Below the pieces are notes generated by a model. It was not told the origin of the DNA. It saw only the letters and a program-made list of their open reading frames with translations, and searched no databases. This document shows, piece after piece, positions 33,946 to 43,204 of a stretch of DNA of 64,000 nucleotides. The first letter of the stretch is position 1. Every line of letters begins with the position of its first letter. This DNA comes from Flavobacterium sp. GT3R68 (GTDB lineage Bacteria > Bacteroidota > Bacteroidia > Flavobacteriales > Flavobacteriaceae): the NCBI RefSeq assembly GCF_007109225.1, contig NZ_VJZK01000003.1, forward strand, positions 1 through 64,000, given 5' to 3'. The position numbers were made by a program, and so were the translations under genes.

Positions 33946-35016
33946 TTAAGATTTATAATCTTCAAAGGCTATTTTAATCAGTTCATTTTCAACTTCTTGA
34001 TTTATTTTTATGCTTCCAATCCCATCTATAAGGGCAAATTGAATATTTCCGTACTCATTTTTTTTGTCATGAATCAGTAAATCAAGGATAGGAATAAGGT
34101 CGTTTTCCTCAAACGGAATTTTCTCAAAAATGGAATTGATCGTTTCTTTAATCTGTAGGTATTCTTCTGCCGAGAGCAATTTTTTCTGCCATGAAATATA
34201 GCTTTCCAAAACCATACCCGCGGCAATCGCCTCGCCATGTAATAAGGTTGTTTTGTTTTCGTGTTCCAAAAAGTAACTTTCAATGGCATGTCCCAACGTG
34301 TGCCCGAAATTCAGCGCTTTCCGAATTCCATTTTCAGTGGGATCCTGCATCACTATATTGTTTTTGATTACCACCGAATCATGTATCAGTATGTCAAAAT
34401 CGGCAAAATCAAGCTTGCTTAAATCCAAAAATTGCTCCCAATACTTCTTATCGAATATCAATCCATGTTTCAGCATTTCCGCCAGTCCCGAACGCATTTC
34501 ATTTTGCGGAAGCGTTTCCAGATATTGGGTATCTATCAAAACCATCGCCGGAACATTAATGACTCCAACCTGGTTTTTGAGATTGCCCAAATCAACTCCG
34601 TTTTTTCCTCCAACGGAAGCGTCGACCATTGCTAACAGGGTAGTGGGAACATGAACGAAATCAATTCCTCTTTTGAATGTCGAAGCCACAAAACCACCTA
34701 AATCTGTAACGACACCGCCGCCTAAATTGATAATCAGGCTTTTCCGGTCGCCGCCCAATTCGGTTAATACATTCCAAATCTGCACACAGGTTTCAATATT
34801 CTTAAAGCTTTCGCCGGCATCAAATTCAATGATTTCAATGGCAATCTCAGTTTCCAAAAAAGGAAGAAACCTTGACAGGCAATATTCATTAGTATTGCTG
34901 TCGACAATAACAAATAGCTTGGAATATTTATTTTCGGTCAAATGACTGTTGAGAGCTTCGTAACCATTTTCGTTAAAATAAATAGGATAACCGTTGGCCT
35001 TAATGGACTGCATCAT
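33946..35016 (-). CDS. aroB: 3-dehydroquinate synthase
   Basis: Second step of the shikimate pathway: DAHP to 3-dehydroquinate, NAD- and zinc-dependent; 356 residues, standard length. The NAD-binding segment LGGGVVTDLGGFVASTFKRG and substrate region VPTTLLAMVDASVGGKNGVD are conserved, with metal-ligand histidines in NFGHTLGHAIE and LLHGEAIAAGM. It is cytosolic and transcribed alone, divergent from proline dehydrogenase. Confidence 0.97.
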   Translation of the reverse strand: MMQSIKANGYPIYFNENGYEALNSHLTENKYSKLFVIVDSNTNEYCLSRFLPFLETEIAIEIIEFDAGESFKNIETCVQIWNVLTELGGDRKSLIINLGGGVVTDLGGFVASTFKRGIDFVHVPTTLLAMVDASVGGKNGVDLGNLKNQVGVINVPAMVLIDTQYLETLPQNEMRSGLAEMLKHGLIFDKKYWEQFLDLSKLDFADFDILIHDSVVIKNNIVMQDPTENGIRKALNFGHTLGHAIESYFLEHENKTTLLHGEAIAAGMVLESYISWQKKLLSAEEYLQIKETINSIFEKIPFEENDLIPILDLLIHDKKNEYGNIQFALIDGIGSIKINQEVENELIKIAFEDYKS

Positions 35017-35055
35017 TTTTTAATTGTGTTTTGATAAGGCAAAATACGGGATTTT

Positions 35056-35088
35056 TTGGTTAAAAATAATCGAAGTCTATTATATTTG
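35056..35088 (+). promoter_or_regulatory. Promoter of proline dehydrogenase
   Basis: TTG (35056-35058), 22-base spacer, TATATTTG (35081-35088). This rules out a translation start at the TTG at 35056. Confidence 0.75.
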
Positions 35089-35106
35089 CATAATTATAAA
35101 ATTCAA

Positions 35107-36276
35107 ATGGAAAAAATATTCAATAATACCCAAGTTGCCTTTTCGTTAAAGAGTGATACCGAGTTAGATAGAGCTTATTTTCTTTTCAAAATGATTGATA
35201 ATCAGCCTTTGGTCCGTATTGGAACGGCAGTCACCAATTTTGCCATCAAGGCCCATTTGCCTGTTGAAGGATTGATCAGAGCCACTGTTTTTGATCACTT
35301 TTGTGGAGGTATCAGCGAAGAGGATTGTCTTCCGGTAGTTGATAAAATGTATACCAAAGGCGTTTCCTCTGTTTTGGATTATTCTGTTGAAGGGAAGGAA
35401 GACGAGGCGCATTTTGATGATGCGATGAATATGACCCTGAAGATTATTGATTTCGCCAAGGAAAAGAAAGCGATTCCGTTTGCGGTTTTTAAACCAACAG
35501 GATTTGGACGTTTTGAATTGTATGAAAAATTAGGAGAAAAAAATGCTTTTACAGCAGCTGAACAAGCAGAGTGGGACAGGGTAGTTGCCCGTTTTGACCG
35601 GGTGTGCAAAGCGGCGCATGATAAAGATGTGGCCCTTTTAATTGATGGGGAAGAAAGTTGGATGCAGGATGCCGCCGATGATCTGGTAGAAGAAATGATG
35701 GTGAAATATAACCAGCGAAAACCAATCGTTTTTAACACCCTGCAAATGTACCGTTGGGACCGAATGGATTATTTGAAAAAATTGCATGAAAGAGCCAAAA
35801 CTGCCGGTTTCTATATCGGTATGAAATTAGTCCGTGGCGCTTACATGGAAAAAGAAATCAAACGTGCCGAAGAAAAAGGATACCCGTCACCGATATGTGC
35901 TTCAAAAGATGCAACCGATATCAATTATGACGAATCGGTTCATTATATGATTGAAAACATTGATAAGATGGCCATTTTCGCCGGCACACACAATGAGTTA
36001 AGTTCCTATAAACTGATGGAATTCATGCAGGAAAGAAATATGTCTAAAAATGATGACCGTATCTGGTTTGGTCAATTGTATGGCATGAGCGATAATATCA
36101 GTTATAATTTGGCTGCCAATGGTTATAATGTGGCAAAATACCTGCCGTTTGGACCCGTTCGCGATGTGATGCCTTACTTAATAAGACGTGCTGAAGAAAA
36201 TACTTCGGTAGCCGGGCAAACCAGCCGGGAGCTGACACTGATTAAGACGGAACGCGACAGACGAAAAAAAGCATAA
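35107..36276 (+). CDS. Proline dehydrogenase
   Basis: FAD enzyme oxidising proline to pyrroline-5-carboxylate, with electrons passed to the quinone pool; 389 residues from the ATG at 35107. The alternative TTG at 35056 lies within the promoter. It is the monofunctional PutA-type barrel, with MKLVRGAYMEKEI and the C-terminal signature LIRRAEENTSVAGQ that binds substrate and flavin. The P5C dehydrogenase partner is not in this window. A terminator follows. Confidence 0.93.
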   Translation: MEKIFNNTQVAFSLKSDTELDRAYFLFKMIDNQPLVRIGTAVTNFAIKAHLPVEGLIRATVFDHFCGGISEEDCLPVVDKMYTKGVSSVLDYSVEGKEDEAHFDDAMNMTLKIIDFAKEKKAIPFAVFKPTGFGRFELYEKLGEKNAFTAAEQAEWDRVVARFDRVCKAAHDKDVALLIDGEESWMQDAADDLVEEMMVKYNQRKPIVFNTLQMYRWDRMDYLKKLHERAKTAGFYIGMKLVRGAYMEKEIKRAEEKGYPSPICASKDATDINYDESVHYMIENIDKMAIFAGTHNELSSYKLMEFMQERNMSKNDDRIWFGQLYGMSDNISYNLAANGYNVAKYLPFGPVRDVMPYLIRRAEENTSVAGQTSRELTLIKTERDRRKKA

Positions 36277-36288
36277 TTACCGAATAAA

Positions 36289-36324
36289 AAATCCCCGACT
36301 ATATTGCAGTCTGGGATTTTTTTT
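36289..36324 (+). terminator. Rho-independent terminator
   Basis: Stem AAATCCCCGACT/AGTCTGGGATTT with one mismatch (36289-36300, 36308-36319) and T run. Confidence 0.85.
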
Positions 36325-36412
36325 TAAGTTTAAGTTGCTTTTTATAATTTAGCATAAAATTCATCACCCAAAGTCAAACGACTTTTTCTGATGTTAAAAT
36401 GAAGAAAATAAA

Positions 36413-37048
36413 ATGGACAGATACCAACAGACCATCGACACATACAATCAGCTGGCTTCGGCTTATCAGGATAAATTCATGGATTTGGATTTGTATAATG
36501 ATACCTATGACCAATTTTGTTCTCTGATCGAAAAGAAAAGTCCAAAAATTTTTGAAATCGGATGCGGTCCGGGAAATATTACCCGGTATCTATTGGAAAA
36601 AAGACCCGATTTTAAAATTGAAGCAATTGATGTGGCTTCAAATATGGTTCAATTGGCTAAACAAAACAATCCAACAGCTGATATTAAGATTATGGATTGC
36701 AGAGAGATTGACCAAATTCCGGATAAATTCGATGGAATCATATGTGGTTTCTGTATGCCGTATTTATCGAAAGAAGATTGTATGAAATTGATAAGTGATG
36801 CCTCTGTATTATTGAATCCTGACGGAATATTTTACTTCAGTGTCATAGAAGATGATTACAGCAAATCCGATTATGAGACCAGTAGTAATGGACAATACAA
36901 AGTATATGTTTATTACCATCAGGAAGATTATCTGCGTGAAGCTCTGGAGCAAAATGATTTTGAAATAGTCGATTTACCTCGGAAAAACTATTCAAAACCG
37001 GATGGCTCCACTTCGACTCACCTTATATTTATTGCCAGAAAAAAATAA
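36413..37048 (+). CDS. Class I SAM-dependent methyltransferase
   Basis: 211 residues with the SAM-binding motif IFEIGCGPGNITRYLL (about 44-59), the acidic residue closing the second strand in IEAIDVASNM, and IMDCREIDQIPDKFDGIICG as motif II/III. Resembles small-molecule methyltransferases of the UbiE/TehB type. The substrate is unknown and neighbours give no hint. It converges with the SRPBCC gene at 37054. Confidence 0.82.
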   Translation: MDRYQQTIDTYNQLASAYQDKFMDLDLYNDTYDQFCSLIEKKSPKIFEIGCGPGNITRYLLEKRPDFKIEAIDVASNMVQLAKQNNPTADIKIMDCREIDQIPDKFDGIICGFCMPYLSKEDCMKLISDASVLLNPDGIFYFSVIEDDYSKSDYETSSNGQYKVYVYYHQEDYLREALEQNDFEIVDLPRKNYSKPDGSTSTHLIFIARKK

Positions 37049-37053
37049 TAAAT

Positions 37054-37554
37054 TTACGAATTAACCATTCGTTTGAGCTTATCGTTTTTATTTCTTAAAT
37101 CGATTCCTCCTTCGAGAATGGATTTTAAATTGGATAAATAAAAAGTCCAGCCATTAGAACATCCTAAATGAAAACGGACTTTTGACTGATCGTCGGTCGG
37201 AATATTTTCCTGAGATAATTCCATTATGGTTTCTTCACTTTCCCCAAATATTTTCATGGTTACGATGCATTGTTCCGCAAATGTGAACTGGAGTAAATCT
37301 AGCCCATTTGCTTCCAATATTTCTCCATACTCCACCACTTCATCCGAATAGCCGTGCCACATCCATTTGTAAGTATCTCCTTTTTGAATTGGAGTGGTCG
37401 GATTTTTTAAACTTTTTTCTGAAGTGTAAAATTCACTTAATCGTAGAAACCATTTTTCCATTCCCTCTTGGGTAGTCCAATAATCATAGATTTCCTGGAT
37501 TGTTGCTTTGATAGGAATTCGCTGTGTAAATTTTGACCAATCGTAATTTTCCAT
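37054..37554 (-). CDS. SRPBCC/AHSA1-like domain protein
   Basis: 166 residues of the START/Bet v1-like fold, AHSA1 type. The N-terminal IPIKATIQEIYDYWTTQEGM, followed by WF, and the later GDTYKWMWHGY, TFYLSNLKSILEGG segments are characteristic. The fold binds hydrophobic ligands; most bacterial members have no known role. Single gene, five bases from the convergent methyltransferase stop, with no terminator between. Confidence 0.78.
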   Translation of the reverse strand: MENYDWSKFTQRIPIKATIQEIYDYWTTQEGMEKWFLRLSEFYTSEKSLKNPTTPIQKGDTYKWMWHGYSDEVVEYGEILEANGLDLLQFTFAEQCIVTMKIFGESEETIMELSQENIPTDDQSKVRFHLGCSNGWTFYLSNLKSILEGGIDLRNKNDKLKRMVNS

Positions 37555-37621
37555 AATTGCTGCGGAGGTTTAATGTTAAGCAATTAAAGATATAAAAAAG
37601 AGAAGAAAGTCCGGATTGGTT

Positions 37622-37656
37622 GTAAAAAAAAACTTCTCAATTTCTTGAGAAGTTTT
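37622..37656 (-). terminator. Terminator of the tRNA-Val gene
   Basis: Twelve-base stem AAAACTTCTCAA/TTGAGAAGTTTT (37629-37640, 37645-37656) with T run on the minus strand. Confidence 0.9.
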
Positions 37657-37657
37657 G

Positions 37658-37732
37658 TGGGCGATGAGGGGTTCGAACCCCCGACCCCCTCGGTGTAAAC
37701 GAGGTGCTCTGAACCAGCTGAGCTAATCGCCC
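37658..37732 (-). tRNA. tRNA-Val (anticodon TAC)
   Basis: Read on the minus strand it begins GGGCGATTAGCTCAGCTGG and ends ATCGCCC plus A. The acceptor stem GGGCGAT/ATCGCCC is perfect. The anticodon stem is CTCG/CGAG (paired as CCTCG/CGAGG) with loop TTTACAC, giving anticodon TAC for valine. The T arm GGGGGTTCGAACCCCT is normal. CCA is not encoded (ACA follows), so it must be added. Length 75 bases. Confidence 0.97.
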
Positions 37733-37791
37733 TGAATGCGAGTGCAAATATACATTTAGTATTTGTATTTGCAACTATAATTTTAATATTT

Positions 37792-38166
37792 TTATTTTTT
37801 TATGATGTCTTTTAAAACTGCCTTATCAGAATAATTGACCACTTCTAATATAATAGGCTGATTTTTAATGGTTTTGCCTTCTACAACATATAGCTTCCCG
37901 TTTTCGAATTTCTTATTGCTTTTATCAAAATCAACATCGCCATATTCCAAAGTATTTTTGATATCGATGGTATCAATCCATTCTTCCGCTAATTTTTGCG
38001 AGGCTACATCTGAATAATGAAAAGGTTTGTTTCTTAAATCATTTAAAACCCTTGCATTTGGAAAATAATTACAACGGGTATCTTTTCCGCTTAGTACCAT
38101 AGCCACAAAGAACAATCCGATTACTAGACCTACCAGATAATAGGCAAAACGTTGGTAAAATTTCAT
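37792..38166 (-). CDS. Membrane-anchored small protein, unknown function
   Basis: 124 residues. One N-terminal membrane segment (YYLVGLVIGLFFVAMVLSG, residues 9-27) is followed by a periplasmic part with NYFPNARVLNDLRNKPFHYS and VVNYSDKAVLKDI. The soluble part resembles proteins labelled DUF4258 in Flavobacterium, from memory. It lies 34 bases downstream of alanine dehydrogenase on the same strand, so co-transcription is likely. No function is suggested. Confidence 0.68.
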   Translation of the reverse strand: MKFYQRFAYYLVGLVIGLFFVAMVLSGKDTRCNYFPNARVLNDLRNKPFHYSDVASQKLAEEWIDTIDIKNTLEYGDVDFDKSNKKFENGKLYVVEGKTIKNQPIILEVVNYSDKAVLKDIIKK

Positions 38167-38200
38167 TTAAATATTTTTGGTAAAGGTAATTTGAAACTAT

Positions 38201-39394
38201 TTAAAAAACAATTAAATTAATGTCGCTGTCCGGGATGTTAAACCATTCCCCGATTGCTTTGTTGGTTAAAATACCGTGATACAGATAGACCCCATTTTTC
38301 ATTCCGTTATCACGGCGTATGGCAGTTTCAATTCCACCATCATCGGCAACTTGCAATAAATAAGGAGTGATGATATTGCTGATTGACAGGGAGGCGGTTT
38401 TTGAATACCGCGACGGGATATTCGGAACGCAATAATGGATTACGTTATTTTTAATAAAGGTGGGTTTTTCATGTGTAGTTACTTCGGAAGTTTCGAAGCA
38501 ACCGCCGGTATCAATAGTGACATCAACAATGACAGATCCTTTTTTCATATGTTCGACCATGGTTTCGGTTACGATAATCGGGCAGCGTTCCTTTCCATGC
38601 ATGGCACCCACTGCAACATCACATCGTCTCAGGGCTTTTAATAAGGATTTTGGATGAATTGTAGAAGTGAACACCCTTTGGTTCAAATTGTTTTGTAAGC
38701 GTCTTAATTTAGTAATGGAGTTATCAAACACTTTAACTGTCGCTCCAAGGCTTAAAGCGGTTTTGGTCGCGAATTCGCCAACCGTTCCGGCACCAAGAAT
38801 AACTACTTCAGTAGGAGGAACTCCTGTAATATTACCAAAGAGCAGGCCTTTTCCAAATTCGTTGTTGATCATTAGTTCTGACGCAATCAAAATCGAGGCT
38901 GTTCCTGCAATTTCGCTTAACGACTTCACAATAGGGTAGGAGCCATCATCATCTTTGATGTACTCAAAAGCTAATGCGGTAATTTTCTTTTTTATGAGGG
39001 CGTCAAAATATTCTTTACGTCTGGTTTTCAGCTGAATTGCGGATACAATTATCGTTTCGGGATTTACCAATTCTATTTCAGTCATTGTAAGGGGTTCCAC
39101 TTTTAAAAGCATCGGACAGCCCAGGACTTTTTTTGTGTCGGGAGTAATTTCCGCACCCGCGTCGCTATATTCCTTATCACTGTAGCTGGAGCTCAGACCC
39201 GCACCGGCTTCGATCATTACCCTATGGCCATTGGCAGTAAGAGTGTTTACGGCATCAGGAGTCAGGCAGATTCGACGTTCCTGGTAGCTGGTTTCTTTAG
39301 GTATTCCAATAAAAAGCTCGCTCTTGCGTTTGGTAATTTCAAGTTTTTCTTCCTGTGGAATTAATTGCTGTTTGGTAAAAGGGGTAAGTGCCAT
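38201..39394 (-). CDS. ald: Alanine dehydrogenase
   Basis: Cytosolic NAD-dependent conversion of L-alanine to pyruvate and ammonia (or the reverse); 397 residues, slightly longer than the usual 370 owing to an N-terminal extension. The catalytic domain starts IGIPKETSYQERRICLTPD, the Rossmann motif is ILGAGTVGEFATK (about 215-227), and GAMHGKERCPIIV and PNIPSRYSKTAS segments are typical. It may be co-transcribed with tsaE and porX upstream, though a 70-base gap intervenes. Confidence 0.92.
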   Translation of the reverse strand: MALTPFTKQQLIPQEEKLEITKRKSELFIGIPKETSYQERRICLTPDAVNTLTANGHRVMIEAGAGLSSSYSDKEYSDAGAEITPDTKKVLGCPMLLKVEPLTMTEIELVNPETIIVSAIQLKTRRKEYFDALIKKKITALAFEYIKDDDGSYPIVKSLSEIAGTASILIASELMINNEFGKGLLFGNITGVPPTEVVILGAGTVGEFATKTALSLGATVKVFDNSITKLRRLQNNLNQRVFTSTIHPKSLLKALRRCDVAVGAMHGKERCPIIVTETMVEHMKKGSVIVDVTIDTGGCFETSEVTTHEKPTFIKNNVIHYCVPNIPSRYSKTASLSISNIITPYLLQVADDGGIETAIRRDNGMKNGVYLYHGILTNKAIGEWFNIPDSDINLIVF

Positions 39395-39464
39395 AAATAA
39401 TTCTAGCTGTAAATGATTGGTCTAAGTTATGAAAAACTGCCATAGCTACAAAGCTTAATACCAA

Positions 39465-39872
39465 CTAATTCATAATTAATTGCCTTTTACCATCGGGTAA
39501 AGTTTTAATTTTCACGACGGCATGCTCCAGCGGAATTAAATTCGGGATTTTTTCCGACCATTCAATAAAGCACCAATTTCCCGAATCCAGGTATTCATCA
39601 ATTCCCATATCATATGCTTCGCTTTCGTCTTTTAAACGGTAAAAATCAAAATGATAAACAATTTGATTTTTAGTTGTTTGATATTCGTTAACTAAAGAAA
39701 AGGTTGGACTACTTGTCGGTTCCTGAACACCTAAAATTTTCACCAATGCTTTTATCAAAGTAGTTTTTCCGGCACCCATTTCCCCGTTAAATAAAATGAC
39801 TTTAGGAGGATTTTGGTCTACTATTTTTTCTGCAGCGTGATTGATTTCATCAAGGGTAAACTGAATTTCCAT
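39465..39872 (-). CDS. tsaE: tRNA threonylcarbamoyladenosine biosynthesis protein TsaE
   Basis: P-loop ATPase of the complex (TsaB, TsaD, TsaE) that adds threonylcarbamoyl to A37 of ANN-reading tRNAs; 135 residues. Walker A GEMGAGKTT is at 30-38 (K36), followed by the family signature PTSSPTFSLVNEY, and HFDFYRL and FIEWSEKI motifs. Cytosolic. It lies 13 bases downstream of porX and is surely in its operon. Confidence 0.96.
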   Translation of the reverse strand: MEIQFTLDEINHAAEKIVDQNPPKVILFNGEMGAGKTTLIKALVKILGVQEPTSSPTFSLVNEYQTTKNQIVYHFDFYRLKDESEAYDMGIDEYLDSGNWCFIEWSEKIPNLIPLEHAVVKIKTLPDGKRQLIMN

Positions 39873-39885
39873 GGGAAAATAAAAT

Positions 39886-41439
39886 TTATTTTGGGTTAAA
39901 AACTAAAAAAGGTATAATCATTTCTTCCAGCGAAATACCACCATGCTGGTATGTATTTCTGTAATAGCTGACATAATGATTGTAATTGTTGACGTATGCC
40001 AGGAAATAATCATTTTTGGCAAAAATATACGAACTGCTCATATTTATCGCCGGCAATCCAATTTGCTTAGGATCTCTGACTGCGTAAACGTCTTTGTCTT
40101 CATACGTAAGGCTTCGCCCGGTTTTGTAACGCAGGTTCAGACTGGTATTCTTATCACCGATGACTTTGGAAGGGTTTTTTACATTGATGGTTCCGTGATC
40201 TGTAGTCAAAATTAATTTGAAGCCCATTTGCTGTGCCTGCTGGATGATTTCCAGAAGAGGAGAATTCTTGAACCAGCTGAGTGTGAGTGAACGGTATGCT
40301 TTGTCATCAGAAGCCAGCTCTTTCACTACATCCATTTCGGTTTTGGCGTGCGACAACATATCCACGAAATTATAAACCACGGTTACCAAATCATTGTTTT
40401 TTAATGACTTGAAATTTTCTACCAATTTTTTTCCGGAAGCGAAATTAGTGATTTTGAAATAATCCTGCTTGATGTTCAATCCTAATCTTTTCAGGTGTGC
40501 AGTCAAAAATTCGGCTTCATAAAGGTTTTTTCCGCCTTCTTCCACATCATTTTTCCAATATTGCGGAAATTGTTTTTCCATTTCCAGTGGGGTCAAACCG
40601 GAAAAAATAGCATTTCGGGCATATTGGGTGGCTGTTGGCAAAATCGCATAATAAGGCACTTCTTTTTCCAGTTTGTAATGGTTGTTAACTACACTTTCAA
40701 AGGCTTTCCATTGATCGTATCGCAAATTATCGATAACTACGAAAAGTACTGGTTTGTCTTTCTTGGTAATTTCCGGAACTACCAACTCTCTGAATAACGT
40801 ATGGGATTGGATCGGTCTTTCTGATTTTGGCATAAACCAATCTTCGTAATTTCTTTCGATGAATTTACCAAACTGTGAATTTGCTTCCACTTTTTGGGAC
40901 TCCAGGATTTCGGACATACCTTGGTCGTTGATATTTTCCAATTCCAATTCCCAGAACAATAATTTTTTGTACAATTCCACCCAATCCTCAAAAGAGTTGA
41001 CCATGGACATCTCCATGGCTATTTTTCGGAATTCTTTCTGGTAATCCAAAGTTGTTTTTTGGGAAATCAATCTTGAATGGTCCAGATTTTTCTTCAGGCT
41101 CAATAAAATTTGGTTGGGATTCACCGGTTTAATCAAATAATCGGCAATTTTAGAACCAATTGCTTCCTCCATGATATATTCCTCTTCACTTTTGGTAATC
41201 ATAATTACCGGTGTTGAAGATTTTTTCTCTTTAATTTCCTGTAACGTTTCCAAGCCGCTCATTCCGGGCATGTTTTCGTCCAAAAATACAATGTCAAAAT
41301 CGCCTTCTTCAAAAACATCCACAGCATCACGTCCATTATTGCAAGTGGTAACGGTATAATTTTTTTTCTCCAGAAATAAAATATGCGGTTTTAATAAATC
41401 AATTTCGTCGTCAACCCAAAGAATATTTATATTGTCCAT
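39886..41439 (-). CDS. porX: T9SS response regulator PorX (receiver plus PglZ domain)
   Basis: 517 residues from the ATG at 41439; the extra 12 codons to 41475 are not typical. Residues 1-120 are a CheY-type receiver with acidic pair D10/D11, phospho-acceptor D54 (FLDENMPG), T82 and K104 (YLIKP). After a helical linker comes a PglZ/alkaline-phosphatase-fold domain (about 200-510) with DNLRYDQWKA, TTDHGTINV and HGGISLEEMI motifs carrying metal ligands. PorX acts with sensor PorY and sigma P to control T9SS genes in P. gingivalis, and the PglZ part has been shown to be a nucleotide phosphodiesterase. It links to porQ and the three cargo genes in this window. Confidence 0.93.
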   Translation of the reverse strand: MDNINILWVDDEIDLLKPHILFLEKKNYTVTTCNNGRDAVDVFEEGDFDIVFLDENMPGMSGLETLQEIKEKKSSTPVIMITKSEEEYIMEEAIGSKIADYLIKPVNPNQILLSLKKNLDHSRLISQKTTLDYQKEFRKIAMEMSMVNSFEDWVELYKKLLFWELELENINDQGMSEILESQKVEANSQFGKFIERNYEDWFMPKSERPIQSHTLFRELVVPEITKKDKPVLFVVIDNLRYDQWKAFESVVNNHYKLEKEVPYYAILPTATQYARNAIFSGLTPLEMEKQFPQYWKNDVEEGGKNLYEAEFLTAHLKRLGLNIKQDYFKITNFASGKKLVENFKSLKNNDLVTVVYNFVDMLSHAKTEMDVVKELASDDKAYRSLTLSWFKNSPLLEIIQQAQQMGFKLILTTDHGTINVKNPSKVIGDKNTSLNLRYKTGRSLTYEDKDVYAVRDPKQIGLPAINMSSSYIFAKNDYFLAYVNNYNHYVSYYRNTYQHGGISLEEMIIPFLVFNPK

Positions 41440-41539
41440 AGTAGTGTGTTTGTTTTTAAAAAGGCAATTTACCACTTATCCGAACGGTTTGTTCTTAATA
41501 TTATTGTAAAATTTTTTTGATTTTTTTAACTTTTTGGTC

Positions 41540-42277
41540 TTACGGGTGAAATTCAATTAATTGTTGTAATTCCTGTGCATTTACAACTCCGGAAGGACTT
41601 GCAGTGTTATTAAAATAGACATATATCTCTTTAACTGACTTTTTTTTCAACAAATCTTCGCTTAATGCTTTTAGCTCCGCATGGCTGTAATTGGAATAAA
41701 ACATTTTTGGATTTCCATGAAGCCTGATATAGGCGGTTTTTGCCGTGGTTATTAGGGTAGTTGGTAATTTCGGATGGTTGACGGTGCAAAAGATTATATG
41801 ATGTTTTTTCAACTCATCGTAAACTGCTTGGGTCCACCAGCTGATATGGCGAAATTCAATCACATTTTTAAACTTCGGATTTAAACTTTTTATGATGAGC
41901 TCAAGCTTTTCAGCACTATAGTGAAAAGTGGGAGGTAATTGGAATAAAATGCATCCGGTTTTTTCCTTGAGTCCATCTTTGCATACCGCATAGAAATCAT
42001 CAATCATTTGCTGGCAGCCGACAAATTGATGGATGTGAGTAATGAGTTTTGATGCTTTAACCGAAAATTGGAACCCTTCAGGACTTTTCCCATACCAGGT
42101 CTGCATGCTTTTTAAGGTCGGAAATTTATAAAAAGTAGCATTGATTTCCAATGTATTGAAGTTTTCACAATAGAACCCGAGCCATTGACTTGCCGGCATA
42201 TCTTCCGGATAGAAAATAGTTTTCCAATGCGGATTGTAAAAACCCGAAGTGCCAATATAGGTTGACGGTTTTTTCAT
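41540..42277 (-). CDS. DUF72 domain protein
   Basis: 245 residues, TIM-barrel-like DUF72 (YecE) family: YIGTSGFYNPHW at the start, FNTLEINATFYKFP, and IEFRHISWW and IRLHGNPKMFYSNYS motifs. The family is widespread and uncharacterised. Its start overlaps the stop of the upstream glycosylase gene by four bases (ATGA), so the two are co-translated. That hints at a DNA-repair connection, unproven. Confidence 0.88.
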   Translation of the reverse strand: MKKPSTYIGTSGFYNPHWKTIFYPEDMPASQWLGFYCENFNTLEINATFYKFPTLKSMQTWYGKSPEGFQFSVKASKLITHIHQFVGCQQMIDDFYAVCKDGLKEKTGCILFQLPPTFHYSAEKLELIIKSLNPKFKNVIEFRHISWWTQAVYDELKKHHIIFCTVNHPKLPTTLITTAKTAYIRLHGNPKMFYSNYSHAELKALSEDLLKKKSVKEIYVYFNNTASPSGVVNAQELQQLIEFHP

Positions 42278-43005
42278 TGGTACAACAATTGGCAGTTAAC
42301 ACAGAAAAAGCTTCTTCTTTTTTTTACTCCGGTATGTTTTTTAATGATGGGGAGATTACAGCGCAAACATTCTTTTTTGGTATGGGCAAGCCAATGTTTC
42401 TTGAGTTCGTAATTTTTTTTCCATTTCAGAAAATCAAAACTATAAATATGAGCTTGCTCAATAAGCTCCTTGATTTTGGCGGCCGGGAGTTTGCCTACTT
42501 TTGATTCCGGGTGAACAAAGATTCGATAAAGGACTTCATTCTTGATGATATTCCCAACCCCGGAGAAGATGTCTTGCTCCAGAAGTGCATCGCAAACTAA
42601 TTTTTCCGGTGTTTTTTTTAGTTTTTCTTTGGCACATTTAGGATTCCAATTCTCATTCATCACATCGGCAGACCATTCGTAAAGGGTTGCCAGGTCTTCA
42701 TCCAGAAATTTTATGGAGCAGGAATAGAAATTTATTTCGCCGTTTTTAAAAGTCAGGTTCAGTCGCACGGGCTTGTCTCTTTTTTCATTTACCCGATAGG
42801 TTCCAAAAAGTAAAAAATGGATTTTGAGTGTAAATCCTTCGAAACAAATCAGGAAATGTTTGCCCCAGCTTTTGAATGCAATAACTGTTTGTTTTTCAAG
42901 ACGTTTCTGATCTATTTTGCTATTACCGCTTACCGAGAGGATTTTTTGCCCGGTAAATTGCTGTACTTCTTCTTTTAAGATAACAATGCTTGGTCCTTCT
43001 GGCAT
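42274..43005 (-). CDS. Fpg/Nei family DNA glycosylase (endonuclease VIII-like)
   Basis: 243 residues. The mature N-terminus PEGPS places catalytic proline P2 and glutamate E3 exactly as in Fpg/Nei enzymes. The helix-two-turn-helix segment DIFSGVGNIIKNEVLYR and a C-terminal zinc finger (CLRCN ... FFCVNCQ) complete the family. It would excise oxidised bases and cleave the AP site. The zinc-finger loop reads TGVKKRRSFFC, close to the usual consensus. The start ATG is required by P2, so it is certain. It precedes the DUF72 gene with a four-base overlap. Confidence 0.92.
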   Translation of the reverse strand: MPEGPSIVILKEEVQQFTGQKILSVSGNSKIDQKRLEKQTVIAFKSWGKHFLICFEGFTLKIHFLLFGTYRVNEKRDKPVRLNLTFKNGEINFYSCSIKFLDEDLATLYEWSADVMNENWNPKCAKEKLKKTPEKLVCDALLEQDIFSGVGNIIKNEVLYRIFVHPESKVGKLPAAKIKELIEQAHIYSFDFLKWKKNYELKKHWLAHTKKECLRCNLPIIKKHTGVKKRRSFFCVNCQLLYQ

Positions 43006-43204
43006 CTGTACGAATATTAAATGAATTTATAAAGCTGATAATAAAGTCAATTTGGGATTATTAAAGTTACTAAAAAAGTTTTAGGGAGCAATAATTTATT
43101 CTATAAATAACAAGAAATCAACACTTTACTTTTATTATTAGGTTATATTTAATAAATTTACAATAACTGATTTCCAATTAATTGTATACTAAAAAAGTAT
43201 TTCA

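Noticed and set aside
35056..35106. TTG start for proline dehydrogenase
   Set aside because: It is the -33 element of a good promoter, and the protein begins naturally at 35107.
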